NCBI GenBank assembly: GCA_013396915.1
Contig: VWZL01002495.1
Location: forward strand, 310,001-374,000
Direction of reading: 5' to 3'
Origin: Stercorarius parasiticus
Lineage: Eukaryota; Chordata; Aves; Charadriiformes; Stercorariidae
DNA: 64,000 nucleotides
In this document: one piece after another, positions 13,423 to 28,406 of the stretch
How positions within the stretch are numbered: the stretch's first letter is position 1
How the letters are laid out: the number at the start of each line of letters is the position of its first letter
The notes under the pieces: model-generated
Told to the model about the DNA's origin: nothing
Databases searched by the model: none
The model's input: only the letters and a program-made list of their open reading frames with translations
Program-made: the position numbers and the translations under genes

Positions 13423-16218
13423 TTTGAAAATACTATCCTAATTATCTTTCACTGCATTTATTTTATCACTGTTCAGAGATAGGTTGTGGTGTGTAATAAA
13501 GCAAGAGGAAGCTGCCCTGTACTTTACCTGAATGCCTGCAAAAACCCTGCTGGGAGGAATTAGTCTCTGTGTACATTCACATTTTGTTTCCAAAATACCT
13601 TTTCAAGCACTCTGAAATGTTTGTTTTTATTCCAGGAAAGAATAATCTCTTTATTGTTCCCTACGAGCACATTCATTGAAAGTATTTATGGGGGCAGGGC
13701 ACTGCGTGAGACACCAACAATATTACAAGGGGGTTTCATTAAGTTTTGTGGGAATGTCTCTGTAAAGTCACCCTTACTTCACACTTTTTCCTCACTTCAC
13801 ATCAATTTCTTTCTGTGGACAAATTAGTCAAGTGTGTAAGTAGTGCATTATACTGCTAACTGCTGTGACACACCACTGGTACTTGGCTTTGAATCTCACA
13901 CAGCCCCTCTTCTTTATTTGGTGCATACTTGCATATCCTGGATTTCCAATACTCAATGACAAAATTCTGTTTAAGATTTAAAATGTGAAATAAGTGAGTA
14001 GATAATACCAGAAATTCTTACTATTTATATGCCAATGTGTACTTTTAAATTTGGCTACAACAATTTCCAACATGTACACTTGCTCCACGTGACTGGAAAT
14101 GACAGCAATTTTCTCTTCTGTGTATCACCAAAGTTTTGAAGGAGCATCTTAAAGTAGTGCAATATAAAAGAACATTTGGTGCTGTGCCCCACTTGGCCCC
14201 CCCAAATTCTACTTTGCCAGCAGATCCCACTTCTGAACTGAACGTTTTTTCAAATGTAGAATGTCAAGATGTAAGCAACAGGATGTCTTCTCCTGTTATC
14301 TCCTCCTGTCTCCAAGTGTTGGGAGAACAGTCAACAAGAGAACTTTTAGAACAAGAAGAGGCAGAAATTCAGCCCCTAATCATCTTTTTCTACAGGCATG
14401 TAATTCAGAGAGGCCCGATTGCTGCCTCTTCTTAGACAGTGGCATATGAGCTGTTGCTCAGATGTCATAGCATGATCCACTTTACATTACATCTGCCTCA
14501 GACACGCTTCTGCTCCAGTGGCTGGACTAGAGCTGCCCCGGAGCTCCCTGTCTCGGCTCCGCAGCACTAGTGCGGGACCGGCTGCCTCGCGCCCTGCCAT
14601 CAGGAAGAACATCACCTAAAGCTGCTGTAGTCTGTGACAGCCCAGACCCGAGCGCCCAGAGACTGGGCAATCTGTCTGTCCCAAATCACAGCTGACCTAT
14701 GTGACTCTTGTCGGTACGCCAGTATAAAAGCGTCCTGAAGGCACATGTTGAGAAAATTTGGCATTTCTGTTCAAGACTGGCGATGATAAAATCATGATCT
14801 AAATTCTACTTGGAGCACAAGTTATAAATTATGCAGAAATTATTTCCTGAATAATGGAAATGACTGATGATGAGCAACGGAAATGTAGATGATCTACTTG
14901 AGCTAACTATCTTGGAAAAAAACCAGTCACCTTCAAAGGCTAATTTAAACCACCTTCAAATTATTGCACCTTCGTTGCTACAATGCATATCCCTGCAGGG
15001 TGCTGCGGTTCATTTTCTTACACACCCCGAACTGCTTCTACTGCAATATATTACAAGGAATATGGTCTGTCATCACTCTTGGCATGCTTAAAACTGTTTT
15101 TTCACAGAGGAAGTTATTTTAGCACAGTACTTCCGCTTGTGTTAGTCAGTTTTCCACTAAGAATACATGGATTTTCGTTAATGAATAATGTGGAACACAG
15201 TTTACTGCCACTCTTCTTACCATATACAAAGTATGAAATATGGAGATTTTCTAATATGAAAATATATTTTAATAAGGAGACCACATTAGCTGCCCTCACG
15301 AGAAAATCCACTATGTAAACCTGCTATATGTTACACAAATGTTTTAAACTAATGGTAATAGGAACATAATTTTTAGAATTCAGAAATTAAAAAATATACT
15401 AACATATGCCATTCTGAAAGAAATTATGACACTATTTATAGGAGAAATCATGTTTCATGGATATATGATTAAGGACAAGCATTTAATAGAATACTGTGAC
15501 CCCTGCAAATCATGGCTTTTCAGGAGAATTTTCTAAGCTTATCTCATTTTACAGACTGGAGCTTGGTAAATCTTCAATATTTCTCTAGTGTGGGACTTTG
15601 AATTGTCATGCACTGCTGGTCTGAACCCCTCCTCCAGATTGCTTGAGTATCCTCCTGGGTACTCATTAAAATAAAATAACTGTCTGAAACAATAAAACTG
15701 CTCTTCTTTAGCTTTTCAGTTTCAGCCTTTTGCTTGACCTCTACATAACTGTGAGAGGAGATGTTTATCACTGAGGAGGAAAGAGTGGTTCCTCAGCAGA
15801 CTTTAGCCTCTCTTCCCTTTAATGTCAGCCCAGTAGAGAGATATGCATCTAAGCATTCAACAACTACTGCTTCCTAGGAGGAAACCTGCTATTTTACCCT
15901 CACAGCTTTCTTGCAACGTTTTCCTAGAGTGACTGATACTGTGCATTGCAAACGTCTGTCTCCTGGAGCTGGCAAAGCATGGTCCGAGCCTTTGGATGGT
16001 CCCGGCACTGACTTCTTGTCATGTCCTGTCACAGCCACCCACAGATGCCATCAAGTAGCTCACTGTACTGGAGCAGGTTTACAATATATACTATTCAGTG
16101 GTAACAATAACGTAATGGATTCATGGTCTGAATCTGACCATGATTCTCCCTCCTCTCCTGATGTGCTTTAAGCAAAACTCTTCTACCTCTTACTTTGGGA
16201 GAGGAGGGGATTGTCAAA

Positions 16219-16241
16219 GGGGGTGGGGAGAGGGCAGGGGG
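16219..16241 (+). other. G-quadruplex motif
   Basis: Four G runs of 5, 4, 3 and 5 bases separated by loops of 1, 3 and 2 bases fit the canonical quadruplex pattern. The site is in a purine-rich tract with no recognised gene nearby. Confidence 0.8.
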
Positions 16242-19200
16242 AAGGAAAATCCCTAGAGATACACTTTTCTCAGCTTGTATCTGAAGTATATCCCACTTAG
16301 TTTAGTAGCGGACACTACCTATCAGCTCTTCAACATGGCAGGACACCGATTTCCTTTTAATTGTATGAAAACTTAAAATTTATTCCATGTAATACCTATG
16401 TGCAGCAGGCTACTCAGAACCCACCTTGTCATTATTCACCGTTAACGAGTGTCACAACTTGCCAGAAAAAACAGAGTAGGGAGGAATAAGCAGCACCATT
16501 GGAGTCGGCTCCATCAGTCCCAGCAGAGCTTCATATTCTTCAGCTCCATGCTGCTATGCCAGAGCTCAATAAACTGCTCATTTCCAATCAAACACAGACC
16601 GCCAGCCTGGCCTATTGAATTAAACAGTGAAACTCCCATATATTACACAGGAGTGAGATTTCACCCTTTTAACTATTTACCTACCTTGGAATTTTTAATG
16701 TACTAATCTCCTTGGAATTTTAATATACGAATCCTTGCGCTAGAAGTTGCAGAAATACAAGTTACAATGTTTACAATGGTTTCTCATTTGCATACGGAAA
16801 CTTTATACAGAAACATAATAGTCTAGTCTACTTGGTTAGCACGGTCTTACCAGATTATGAGTAATACATCTCCTGTGATGTATTACCCACCTTGGGTATT
16901 GAGTCAGTAGGCATCAAGAGCATAAATCTTTACCATGTTTCAGTGATAATACTTTCCTGTATGGCATTATTGACCCAATTTTAGATTGTTTTTCTCATGT
17001 AAGGTTCTAGAAATAGCCTGATGCCATGAGTTGGTTAAACATGCTGATGGAACAGTTAGACACCTTATTCACTGGTTCTTCCCATCAGCAATGTTTCCTA
17101 CTTTATGACTTGGGAGTAAATCTGGATGGAGTCTTCCCTGTCTGCAATGCTTCAATTCAAACCCCATTGAAATTACTGAAATATCCAATAAAATCTTTAA
17201 ATTCTGGATCAAAATCTGAAGGCCAGAATGCCTAATGTGTTTTACTGGGACACAAATAACACAAACAGTTACATACTGGAACTTCAAAATAATGGCAGTA
17301 TTATACTTAATTTTAATAAGCTCCTACGAACTATGCCAAACACCTGTTTTTTCAGATACCTGAATGATATGTTAAAATCCAGCTTCAAGAGTTCATATGA
17401 AGTAAAGTTTTACCAAGAGCTTTGTGAACCTGAACAGGCAAATGTTTTAGAAAACATTGTTCAAATATTCTTATTTGGATTAATTGCAAATGTCTGCTTC
17501 CCTATGGAAGTGGGAAGCAAGAGGCCAACTCTAATGGATTTTGGCTCAATCTAACAATGCATCTCTTTCTCTGCGGTGCAAGATGAGTGGCCCCAACTTA
17601 GTTCTCTCACTTCATTTCAGGCATACAAAGATCTTTTATCTCTAAAAATCCACATCCTAAACAGGAAAAGTCATTCCAATTATGATGAGCTATCTTTGTT
17701 TTCAGAAAGCTTTTAGTTTGTCCAAGTCTCAGTCGTATGCCTTCCTGCTGTTGAAACCACAGTGCAGGGTAACAGTTCATACCTGTCTCAGGGATGTCAG
17801 CACCAAGCATGTGGTGACCTTCAGTCTTTGCTCCAACACCTTCCCCTTCTTTATTTTGATAGCAGAACACTTACCCTTCCAGTTGGCAATTTTTGCAATA
17901 CTTAGAGCCAAAAAACTTAGCAGAATCTCCTTTTTGGACAGTTACAAGGTGTTGAAAACAACGTAAAAAGTCCAGGGAAGGAATGAAGTACGCAGCAAGA
18001 CAGAGGACTGCTGTGACCTACTCAGTTATTGCAATCTTAAGGTATGTAATTCTATGTTAATAAGTGTTCCAGCTTCTTAACATCCCCATGAGGAAATAAA
18101 AATATCAGTAATAATTAGAAAACAAGTTTTCTTCCCCATTTTGCCGTTGCACTTCACCATCTATTCTCTATTTACTGCTCTCTTCATTTGTTTGCTCAAT
18201 CTTCTCTCTTGAGCAGATAAAAGGGTTTCATTAAAGCAAAGCCTAATGCTGTCAGTGGCAGGAGAGCTGCCAACCCTGGTGGTTTTAGTAAGTCTATTAA
18301 GCTGACCTAAGCATGCTAATACTTAATAAATTCCTTCTATTCACCGCAGTCCTTTGCAAATATTCCTTTATCTCATACAAAAAACTTAAGTTATGCAATT
18401 TGAATGAGTAATAAAAGACCAGACTGCACACTCTACCTTATCTTTATTTATAGTTCTGTCCCAAGAGAAGCATCAGCATACTACGAATTGTAACCTCTGC
18501 TGTACCAGAAGCACTTCTTGAGATTGTAGAAAGGTGTAACAACAGCTGCATGAACGTATTCTGTTTCAGAGATTACTAAGAACAAACCAGGACTAGACAA
18601 TGAAAACAGAACTTTTTTTTCAAGCATTTCCTGCCATAGCCCATTTGAAGAACAGATGTTCTAAACGTATCTGAAGGACATCTGTTACATCCAGCTAGTA
18701 TAGTTTATCTCTAATTTATCCAGAGGAAGAAAAAAACCCAACAGATTCTACAAATCACTAACATCTTCTGTCACTGCCATAGCACTTAATATGGTAGCAA
18801 ATACTCTGAGGAATATCAAGCGAACTACGTAACAGTACTAGTCAGCATCACCACTTATCAAAGCAAAAGCCTTTATCCTCCTTAATATCATTTGCCTTTC
18901 TTCAGGGCTCCACAGCTCCAGCTATTACTTCATGTTTAATTGAAACGAAGTTTTTAAAGCAACAAAGATTGAATGTTCATCTCTTATGTAAGAGAACAAA
19001 TCTGTAGCAGAGGAGTTTCAATTCAACACAACAACAACAAAAAAAAAAAATCTATAAGGCTTGTAAAATAAAAAAAAAAAGAGTGCTCACATCAAGAAGA
19101 GAACATTGACCTTAATTCTTCTCTCCTCAAAGATTAATGTAATTGTTTAGTTAATGTAATAAATAAAAGGAGGGACGGGGCAGGAAGGAGAGGATCCCAC

Positions 19201-21144
19201 CCTGATGTCTAATAGGAAACCATACTCAATAAGCAAAATGACTTTTTTAAGTGGACATTTACCTGAGAACTACTGTCAGGCAAGTGCAGAAATTATGGTG
19301 GAGCAGTCCCACATCCCACAGCGTCACTTCACCAGCCATTTGTGATGACCATAATAGAAAACATTGGCTAGCAAGAGATGATTTTTTTAATTCATTCTCT
19401 GTTCTCAGGTTTTGCAAAGAGTGCTGGAGACCTTGCTTGTTTTATTTCATACAAAGTTATCATACAGGTGGAAAAGTAATAAAAGGACCACGGTTCTGTG
19501 AATAGACAGGATCATATTTTAAACTCAAAAATGTAAGCTGACAAGAAATAAGAAAAATGAGATAAATAAGAAAAAAAGTACTCATCTTTGTAAGGGTTTA
19601 GCAGAGGAAAAACTAATCACGCACATGCTTACTATTATACTTGGTGTAGAATTTATACACCAGCTATTCCAGTGAAGCTAACAACACATCAGCAACTTTG
19701 CAGAGAAGCAGAACACCTACTGAGGAAAATAAACCAGCCTCCTCCATCAAGGACTGTCTTTCTGCTTCCCCAAGGAAAGAGAAATTATGCTGAAACGACC
19801 TACAGCAGGTGGCAATCGTGTTGCTTAGCCATAGCTTGGTAAAGCCTTCAAATAAAGGACAGCTTGTCACTTAGACAGAGATGAATTAGGCTTCTTCACA
19901 GTCACCAGAGTATATCCCTAAGCAATTCTCCTTCATGTTATTTCATTAATTTATTTCATATCCTTGTGGGGCAAAAGAGTACTTACACTAGATAATGCAA
20001 CAGCCTGCAGACTCTTCTCACGCAGCTCAGTTCTGCTGTTCTGCTGCATGGGAACACCCGTTTGTCAGAGAACAGCGAATACAGGTGAGTTAGAGCATGA
20101 AGAAGCAAAGGGGATTCTCTCCTGAAGAGAGAAAGAATAAACTTACTTTATGTAAGAGAAATACGGCAAAACTTTTTGTATTCTTTTTAAATAAACACTC
20201 TTAGAATCTCACCTGAAATGTGATACTGATTAACACACCTATCTAATGAAGGAGAAAGACTTCAATCATTCTGACCCTAAATTCACATCTCAGAGCTCAC
20301 TGGGTATTTCTGCATTATTTTTTTAGCTTATGGAAAAACCTACAAATTAAGGACCTTGACAAAAATCTAGTTTACCACAGAAGGCTATGCAAATACCAAA
20401 ATAATAATAATAATAAAAAAAATCACAGAGAACATCAGTATATTTTATAGATTCTTCTCTAGTGCCATCTTGCTACCAAACAATTCGCCTTGTGGTAAAA
20501 ACCATAGTTAGGAAAGGACTGTGTGCAAAGGAACTTGTGACGGCTGTCCTCCAATTTATATTTGTATAAGAATGGTAAATTTCTAGTAACAAATACAATT
20601 ATCTCTTAAAAAACACGTATTTGTTATTGAGGAAATTGATGTTTTTCCAGAAATAAACACGTGTAAAAACCTGTTATCATTTTTCCTTCAATTACTAACT
20701 CTAGGTACCATTAACACATAAAGGTAACAAGGCAATAAAACCATTATTTCATAAGAAATTTATAGTACTTTTGCTCACAGCTGTTGATTTATATAAGCGG
20801 ACTTTATACTGCTAGGCAACGTGATTAATATACCAGAAAAGAAGGTACAAAGTAGGTCAGTGATATAGCACAATGGTTCTTCAACTCAACTCGCCTCCCT
20901 GCCTCCAACTTGAAGCATAACATTAATTCTTCATATTTTGGAGCACTAAATGACACTGTAACTAGATGCAGAAGACAAGAATTATTAGACATTATCCACC
21001 CTTGATCTTTACACAAAATTCCCATGACATCTATAGAAATTCCACAGCTGCACAAAACAGAATAAGGTCCATGGCAAGCACAGCTTTCAGGATTTGCTCT
21101 TCAATAAATATCACAACCATGAGAGAGACAGCAAATGTTAACAT

Positions 21145-21150
21145 TTTATT
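21145..21150 (-). terminator. ISOC1: Candidate ISOC1 polyadenylation signal (AATAAA)
   Basis: TTTATT on the plus strand reads AATAAA on the minus strand, about 1.3 kb after the ISOC1 stop codon. Other weaker candidates occur closer to the stop, so the real cleavage site needs transcript data. A 3' UTR of about this size seems plausible for this gene. Confidence 0.4.
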
Positions 21151-22455
21151 TGTTTTGAACATATAAAGGTTATAACTCTCTGAAACAATTCTTTTAGAGC
21201 CATCTTGTGGGGAAAATAAGCAATTTAAAACAATACATGTACTCTAATTGGTTTTCTACCAAAAAGATCAGTGTTCAGTATGACATCTTCTTTTAAAAAA
21301 ATAAATGTCTCAGTCACACTGTAAACTTTATACAACATTGTCTAAACCACTGGAACATGAAGCAAGTGCCTTTACGAACAATCATGTGTTAAAAGATTGG
21401 TTCTAGATAGAAAAAAATATATATCATGAAGTTAAAGATGCTGTTTATCTGAAGAATGCTTTTAGGCCAGATTCCATTCAAACTCCACCCATCTGCAGCC
21501 CACAAAAAAAGCGCAAAAACCTAGAGAAGCTGAGGTTTCTTTCAGAGCTCGCTTGGCCAAATGAGTAAATCAAATGGAATTGTTCAATCTAACTAAAATG
21601 GGGTAAAAAACCCCCAAATAAATCTAAATATAGTAGTAGATTCTGCACTCGAAGCTGAAAAGCTTTTGTTCTTTAACATCCTTAGCATTGCCAATTTATG
21701 TAAAGTTTCGGTAATCTTCTGCTAGTTCTGAAGAACTTTACAACAGTTGTTTATAAAGAACATATTAAATGACAGTTTTCTGTTTGTGTACACTTCAGCG
21801 AAGTACATGGTTGGGCAGTCAATTTCAGAATAATCGAAAGTCGTGATGCAGGCTTCAGCTACCTAGAGCAATCAAACATCAGCTGCTGCTTGATCTATGT
21901 GTCTTGTCTATGAAGCAAAGCGCTTAAATTTCATCCTAGAGAACAAAAGCGCACATGTAGTCCATATATCTATCGGTTTTAACTTACGCCCTATTAAAAT
22001 ACTTCATTTACATAGAACATTAAAGCGTATCACATCACATTTACCCAATATGTAATTATCTCCTATTAATACAAAAGTAAAACAGAATGTCACAGAACAC
22101 TTCTACAAAGTGCACAACCAAGAGGTGTCACAGAAATATGCACTTTTTGGAGCTGTTACAATCCATGTATAGTACAGACTAGCAGGCACCTCTGTTAATT
22201 TCTGATTTTTAAATAAATAAGGAAATTTGACAACAAAAGGGTCCTACTGTACCCAAAGCCTGACAGCTGTAACTAAACAGAACATACTGGCACCCAGATA
22301 TATAACCAGACAATTTTGCTAAGGCAAGCACGAGTATGTCAATTTTTAATTTTACACTTCTACCAAACTTTGAGTGAAAGAAGGTGTACATGTGCGCTTA
22401 CAGCTTTCCTTCCTCCATAAAGATGACAACGAGATCCACTTCCTCCACATCCTCT
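21145..22455 (-). other. ISOC1: Probable ISOC1 3' untranslated region
   Basis: Sequence directly after the ISOC1 stop codon on the minus strand, without any recognised repeat. Its far boundary is set only by the candidate AATAAA at 21,145-21,150 and is therefore uncertain. Confidence 0.45.
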
Positions 22456-22602
22456 TTAAACTTTGGAAAGGAGCCCTGACTCAGGGGCACTCGCTTTAAT
22501 AAGATTCTGGATTTCTTTGAATTTTGGATGTTCTTTATCAGCTACCAACTGCAGCAATATAGCTTCGCTAGTAGTAACTATAATTCCGGTACGAGCAAGA
22601 CG
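22456..22602 (-). CDS. ISOC1: ISOC1 coding exon 5 (C-terminus and stop)
   Basis: The exon follows a CTTTCAG acceptor (22,603 onward) and encodes 48 residues beginning [14 protein letters not shown] and ending ESGLLSKV, then TAA at 22,456-22,458. It carries the last strand and helix of the hydrolase fold and the conserved C-terminal tail ([19 protein letters not shown]). The length equals that of the human exon as I remember it. No disruption is seen. Confidence 0.97.
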   Translation of the reverse strand, partial: RLARTGIIVTTSEAILLQLVADKEHPKFKEIQNLIKASAPESGLLSKV

Positions 22603-22916
22603 CTGAAAGAGAAAAGAGCAGACAGACAATAATGTGAGATACATGCAAATGTGAATGAGTACACATTTTTTACAAAAGATGGATGGTATTTTTAAAAACA
22701 TCTCCTATTAACAAAAGTATTGCCAGTTCCATTCCAGCATTTTTTAGCAGTGCCATTTATAAAGCTAGGATGGAAAGTGACTGTTTTTAGACTTTACTGA
22801 GGAAAAAGGACGCCCTGGATTATAAATAAGGCTTCCTACTTTGACTTGATTCTTTCCCCATTTTAGACGGATTTTCAGATTTAATAAGAAGATTTAATAT
22901 GTAGAAGACACGCCTT

Positions 22917-22983
22917 CTTCTGCTAACAACACTTTCTAACACTGCTAACACGCACTCTTCTGCTAACAACACTGCTAACAACA
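22917..22983. repeat. Short minisatellite, TGCTAACA units
   Basis: Four copies of TGCTAACA (starting at 22,921, 22,943, 22,961 and 22,973). They include a 17-base direct repeat CTTCTGCTAACAACACT at 22,917-22,933 and 22,957-22,973, 40 bp apart. It lies within ISOC1 intron 4. Confidence 0.8.
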
Positions 22984-24761
22984 CCGTCCCGAGGATAGCT
23001 TTTCTTCCCTCTCATGCAGATTTGAAAGGCCCGGGGAAAAAGAAAATAGCGAGGTCCATCCAAGCTAAAGGCATTAAGCAAGAAATTTAATTGTCACAAT
23101 TTCTCTTTCAGGGCTTGTTATGTACAAGTACTTAGATCTTTGGACTACACAGCATGCTAGTACTAATAATCTCAGGAGACAGAACAAAAAGCTCTTCTAC
23201 AGACCTTATAAATCATACCTGCACAACAGCAGCTCCATTTAACCAACAGCTCATTACAGCCTCAGTAACACCAGAGTTAGTTCTCAGAGGCTAGAGAATG
23301 CAAAACATTGCTGCATAGAAAGCAAAACTGAAAGAGGCCTGCTAGATCTTGTAACTGCACAACTAAACACAGCAATGCTTCATGTAGCCCAAGCCACAGG
23401 ACTTACTGAAACGTTTTTGGACTTTTAAGACTGTGGTTGTTGCCTACGTAGTGAAGTTACCTTTACTTAAAAGGCTGACCACCCCCTGCCCCAGCTCCCA
23501 ACAGTCGTACAGATGCTTTGGCAGCAAAACTCTTCATGGATCCAGCTTTCCCTCTGTCATCCTCTACTCAGCTGCATATGCCACCAAATCTAATGGGGTC
23601 CTGAATGAGCCAAGGGAGGCCAAGAGGCAGAAAATACAGATGCATATGCCTTCAGACAGGTTTCAGTTGTAATTACTAAAGCAAAGAGAAGGTCGAAACT
23701 TTTTAGGGCAGACATAGATCACTGCTCTTTAGTTGTTCAATTACAAAGCAATTGCTGAGGGAAAGTTATTAACCTTAAGGGACCACTAAAGTATACGTAA
23801 CTACAGTCTATATAATGATAAAACTAGGCTAGATTTACAGAAGTCGATGCTTCCTGCTTGCAATAATGGCAGCAAGCCTTGCGATATTTTTAAATTGAAA
23901 CAAAGCAGATAGGTTCCCCAGCTCTCCCCCTCTGTACAACAACACATTTGTTTAAACCACATACAAAAGAAAAAAAATGGGAAAATCAAAATGAAATATT
24001 ATGGCAATGCTTTCAAGATGTACTTCTCCAGGAATACAATTTTTTTTGCTTGTAACTAGTATGGATGTGAGAAAAAACAGACTGTTATAAGAACCTTGTC
24101 TTCTGAGAAATATCGATTGAAAAAAGATAACATCTTCTCTTTAGAAGCAAAACATACCATAATATGTCAAAGAGGCTGGCATTGGCTTATACTCTACTTC
24201 TAGGACTAAGTATAATTTATATAGCATTGAGATTAGTAGGAATGAAGCACGTGCTGGATGGTTTTCCAAGGAAAGTGAAAGTTTTCTTAGAACTTAAGTC
24301 TTTCAGACGAAGGAAAGGAGCAAGCGTGTGTTACATCCACACTGCAGGTACAAGTAGAACAGAAAAGAAAACCAGCAGGAACAGACTAAGCTTGCTCAAT
24401 CCACGACCAAGCAGTGACACAAGGCATCTTCATCAGATAGGGCAGAGATAAAGAACAGACACAGCCCTGTCCAGTTGGGTTGAATTATTTCATCAATGGA
24501 AATTTTAAGGTTTTTTTTGGTTTCTGGGGTCAGTTGTTTTTTGGGTGTTTTTTTGATTGCAAGCTTTTGCTTGCTGTGATTTTTAAGCACACAGTAGAAG
24601 CGGAGACAATAACTCTTTTGGGTCGTCCAAGCAGACATGAAAGCTTTGGCTGTCAATTAATTCAAACTGCACTTCCTAAGTACACCTGTTCAGATATTTG
24701 CATGTTTGTCACTGGTGCCATCAAAACACATGCTATGTGAGTGGATATGTGAACTGAAGGG

Positions 24762-24965
24762 GTGGGTGGGACCAGATGAGATTTATTTGAGGTTGCTGAG
24801 GAAGCTGGTTGTTATCACTGCAAGGTCACTCTGTATCATCCTTGAAAGGTCACTGTGAACAGAAGAGGGCTGCGTCACTGGGAAAAAGTAAATGTTACAC
24901 CCATCTTCCCAGAAAGGTACGGAGAAGGATCAAGGGAACTCGGATCAATGAACATCAGCTCACCA
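24762..24965 (+). mobile_element. Degraded CR1 fragment (start of reverse transcriptase)
   Basis: From GGGACCAGATGAGAT onward the sequence follows the CR1 region that encodes 'GPDEI..R.LRKLV..I..LCIIL..'. It continues through the 'VTPIF' segment (near 24,890-24,905) to the 'GTR.NEHQLTT' equivalent of the 'NYRPVSLTS' segment. It is frameshifted and diverged, in the antisense orientation to ISOC1, and truncated at both ends. Confidence 0.65.
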
Positions 24966-26289
24966 CATGCAGCCACAGAGGAGGAGGAGTAGTTACTGCC
25001 ATATAACTGGCTGGCTTATCACTGCAAGCCAGCAAATGTTCCCCGAATCGTATTTTAATGATGAATACTTAAAAGGACCACAGCAAAAGACTGCCTTTGT
25101 GCTTGCTGAGAAAACATTGCAAAGACATGCTAAAAAGTTACCTAAAACTGACCTGTTTGCCTGGATTACAGCTTTTGCAAACAACCACAGTTTTAAGATG
25201 ATCGATACTTTTTTGACTAGGAAGAAAAGCACTCACTGCTTTAACCTCTGTTACACTGAAAACATCTTCTATGCATGCAGACACAGCGTAAGCGACAATC
25301 AAACGTACAAACATGTACACAATAAGGCAAACAGATTTCAGTTTTTCTGTATTTGTTTTGTGTGCTACTGTTGCTGTACCACATTGAATTGGGAAGCCCA
25401 TGATTTCAGTCATTCCTGCACTCTGTGTGCGTCACTGTGCTTTACGTGACAGGCAACATTAAGCTTTCACTTAATCAAAGTCATGGGTTTCATCAAACGC
25501 TATATGCTGGTGATTTCCCTTTAGCCTTTAATTCTCTTTTTCATGAGAAACGGAAGAAATTAAAAGTCTTCTCCAAATCTATGAAAAAAAGTATAAAGCG
25601 CTGTAGTTATTAGTTCCAATTTCCAAATATTTGTTAGGGCATGAGGCAAAAAATCACAATACTTAATGTATATAACATTTTTTGATTTCCAACAGTGATG
25701 CCTGTAAACAAGTTAGAGTACACTACAGAAAAATTGTTTGCACGAATTTGCCACCACATAGCTGTACATGCTTTTAAATCTTGTTACATTTATCTCCATT
25801 TTCTCAACATTTAGTTAGATTAAGCTCCTAGAAGGGCTGTGGGGGAAATCTTTACTATAATCACAGAGTCTTGAGATTAAGCTTTAATTTGCATGGATAA
25901 GGAAGAGCAGAGGGAGGGACAGACATACAAGAAGGAGCTTTGAACAGGATCGCTTACTATATTCCATTGCATTTCAAGGAATTTCAACAGCAGCACAAAT
26001 ACTGCTTGGAACAACAAAATCAAAGGCTCTGTAGCACTTTTGCTCTGCTGTACAGATAACACTCCATATGAAAATATCCTAATATGCTAATGGTTATATG
26101 GAGTAATCTAGATTGCACAAAAAAAATCACTTTTAAAATCCAAGTGTCCCAAACTGCGTTCCACATATTCAACCATAATTCAGGGAGGAAAAATAAGGCA
26201 GTAATCCTTCTCCATCCTGGAAACTATTCTGAAAATCAGAACATTCACCTCTTCTCAAGTCTACGTTTGTCCACTGCTTACTGTCCTTA

Positions 26290-27398
<1,109 letters not shown>

Positions 27399-28406
27399 TT
27401 NGTTTTCCATGGCAGTGAAGACCCTTCAGAAAAGCAGCGGAGTGAGAAAGATTCTGCAACACCTCTGCCAGGTAACAGATTTGTGTTCATTTAGGTCAAA
27501 ATAGAATAAAAGCTTTTCAAGCCTGATTTCGGTATGTTTCTAAATTCAAATGAACAGCTGATCCTAAGCATTATAGCACAGTCATCAATAGGTAACCAAG
27601 ATTTTATTAGGTGGGAGACACAAGTAAATGTACATAGAAACTTCTGAACCCTGAAGGGGAGTGGAAGAGCATACTGCCTAAAGTACTGTAAAAAGAAAAA
27701 GTAATAAAAAGTACCAACAGCAAAATTACATTCCTCAAATTCTTTTTTAAATCTACAGCTCTTAGTAGTGATATAAAATCAAGATAAATTAGAGTTTAAA
27801 AAAATTCAGACTTCCACTGGCTTTCAATACTGTATGTACACATACTTTCAATAGTTTTATTGTGTAGTCAGTTTGTTTTGTCCATGACATCTTTTAGCAC
27901 AAGTCTGATGAAAGTCCAAAGGCTAGAACAAAAGCAGAGAAGCTTGTCAGTATTATGACCAGAAACTGAACTGAATACATTTCAATGATAAAAATAATCT
28001 CCCAGTTTCCCTCATACAGGCTACAGAGAAGGGCAGAAGATGGGGGGAGGGTGTGTGTAAGGAAAAAGAAATCAAAGATTGCATTTTCTCACTCTTTGAA
28101 AGAGTGCTTTGTATTTGTATAAAAGTACTTGCACTACCTGCAGAAGTAAAGGATAAGGCTTCAGCTGGAGGCTACAGGGAAAGAAAGAAACAGCTACATA
28201 CTATCATTTAGTTGTAAGGCAATTGAAGGGAAATTGCATCCATTCAGGAGCTTTTCAGCGGACTGATAAATGAAATTGAATAAACTGCCTCTGAGAAGTA
28301 GACATTAATTGCATACACTTCATTTTTTGCACATTGAGGTTGTGATATTTTAAACTAAAACAAAGTTACAAAATCCATAAAATAGTACATTTTGGAAGAG
28401 CAGGGA

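Larger units (their letters stand above)
11461..21140. other. Intergenic, no gene recognised
   Basis: Mostly AT-rich unique-looking DNA downstream of the ISOC1 3' end. It contains a hairpin at 13,395-13,422, a small GC-rich patch at 14,511-14,660 followed by a TATAAAAG motif at 14,723-14,730, a G-quadruplex motif at 16,219-16,241 and a short (AAT)n at about 20,398-20,416. ORFs such as 17,228-17,554 (108 codons) have no recognised similarity and no supporting splice or codon evidence. Confidence 0.5.

Noticed and set aside
17228..17554. A 108-codon plus-strand ORF
   Set aside because: No recognised motif, AT-rich composition, no splice or promoter context. An ORF of this length can occur by chance over 64 kb on six frames.
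24967..25449. A 160-codon plus-strand ORF in ISOC1 intron 4
   Set aside because: It starts at the edge of a degraded CR1 fragment, has no recognised similarity, and is antisense within an intron.
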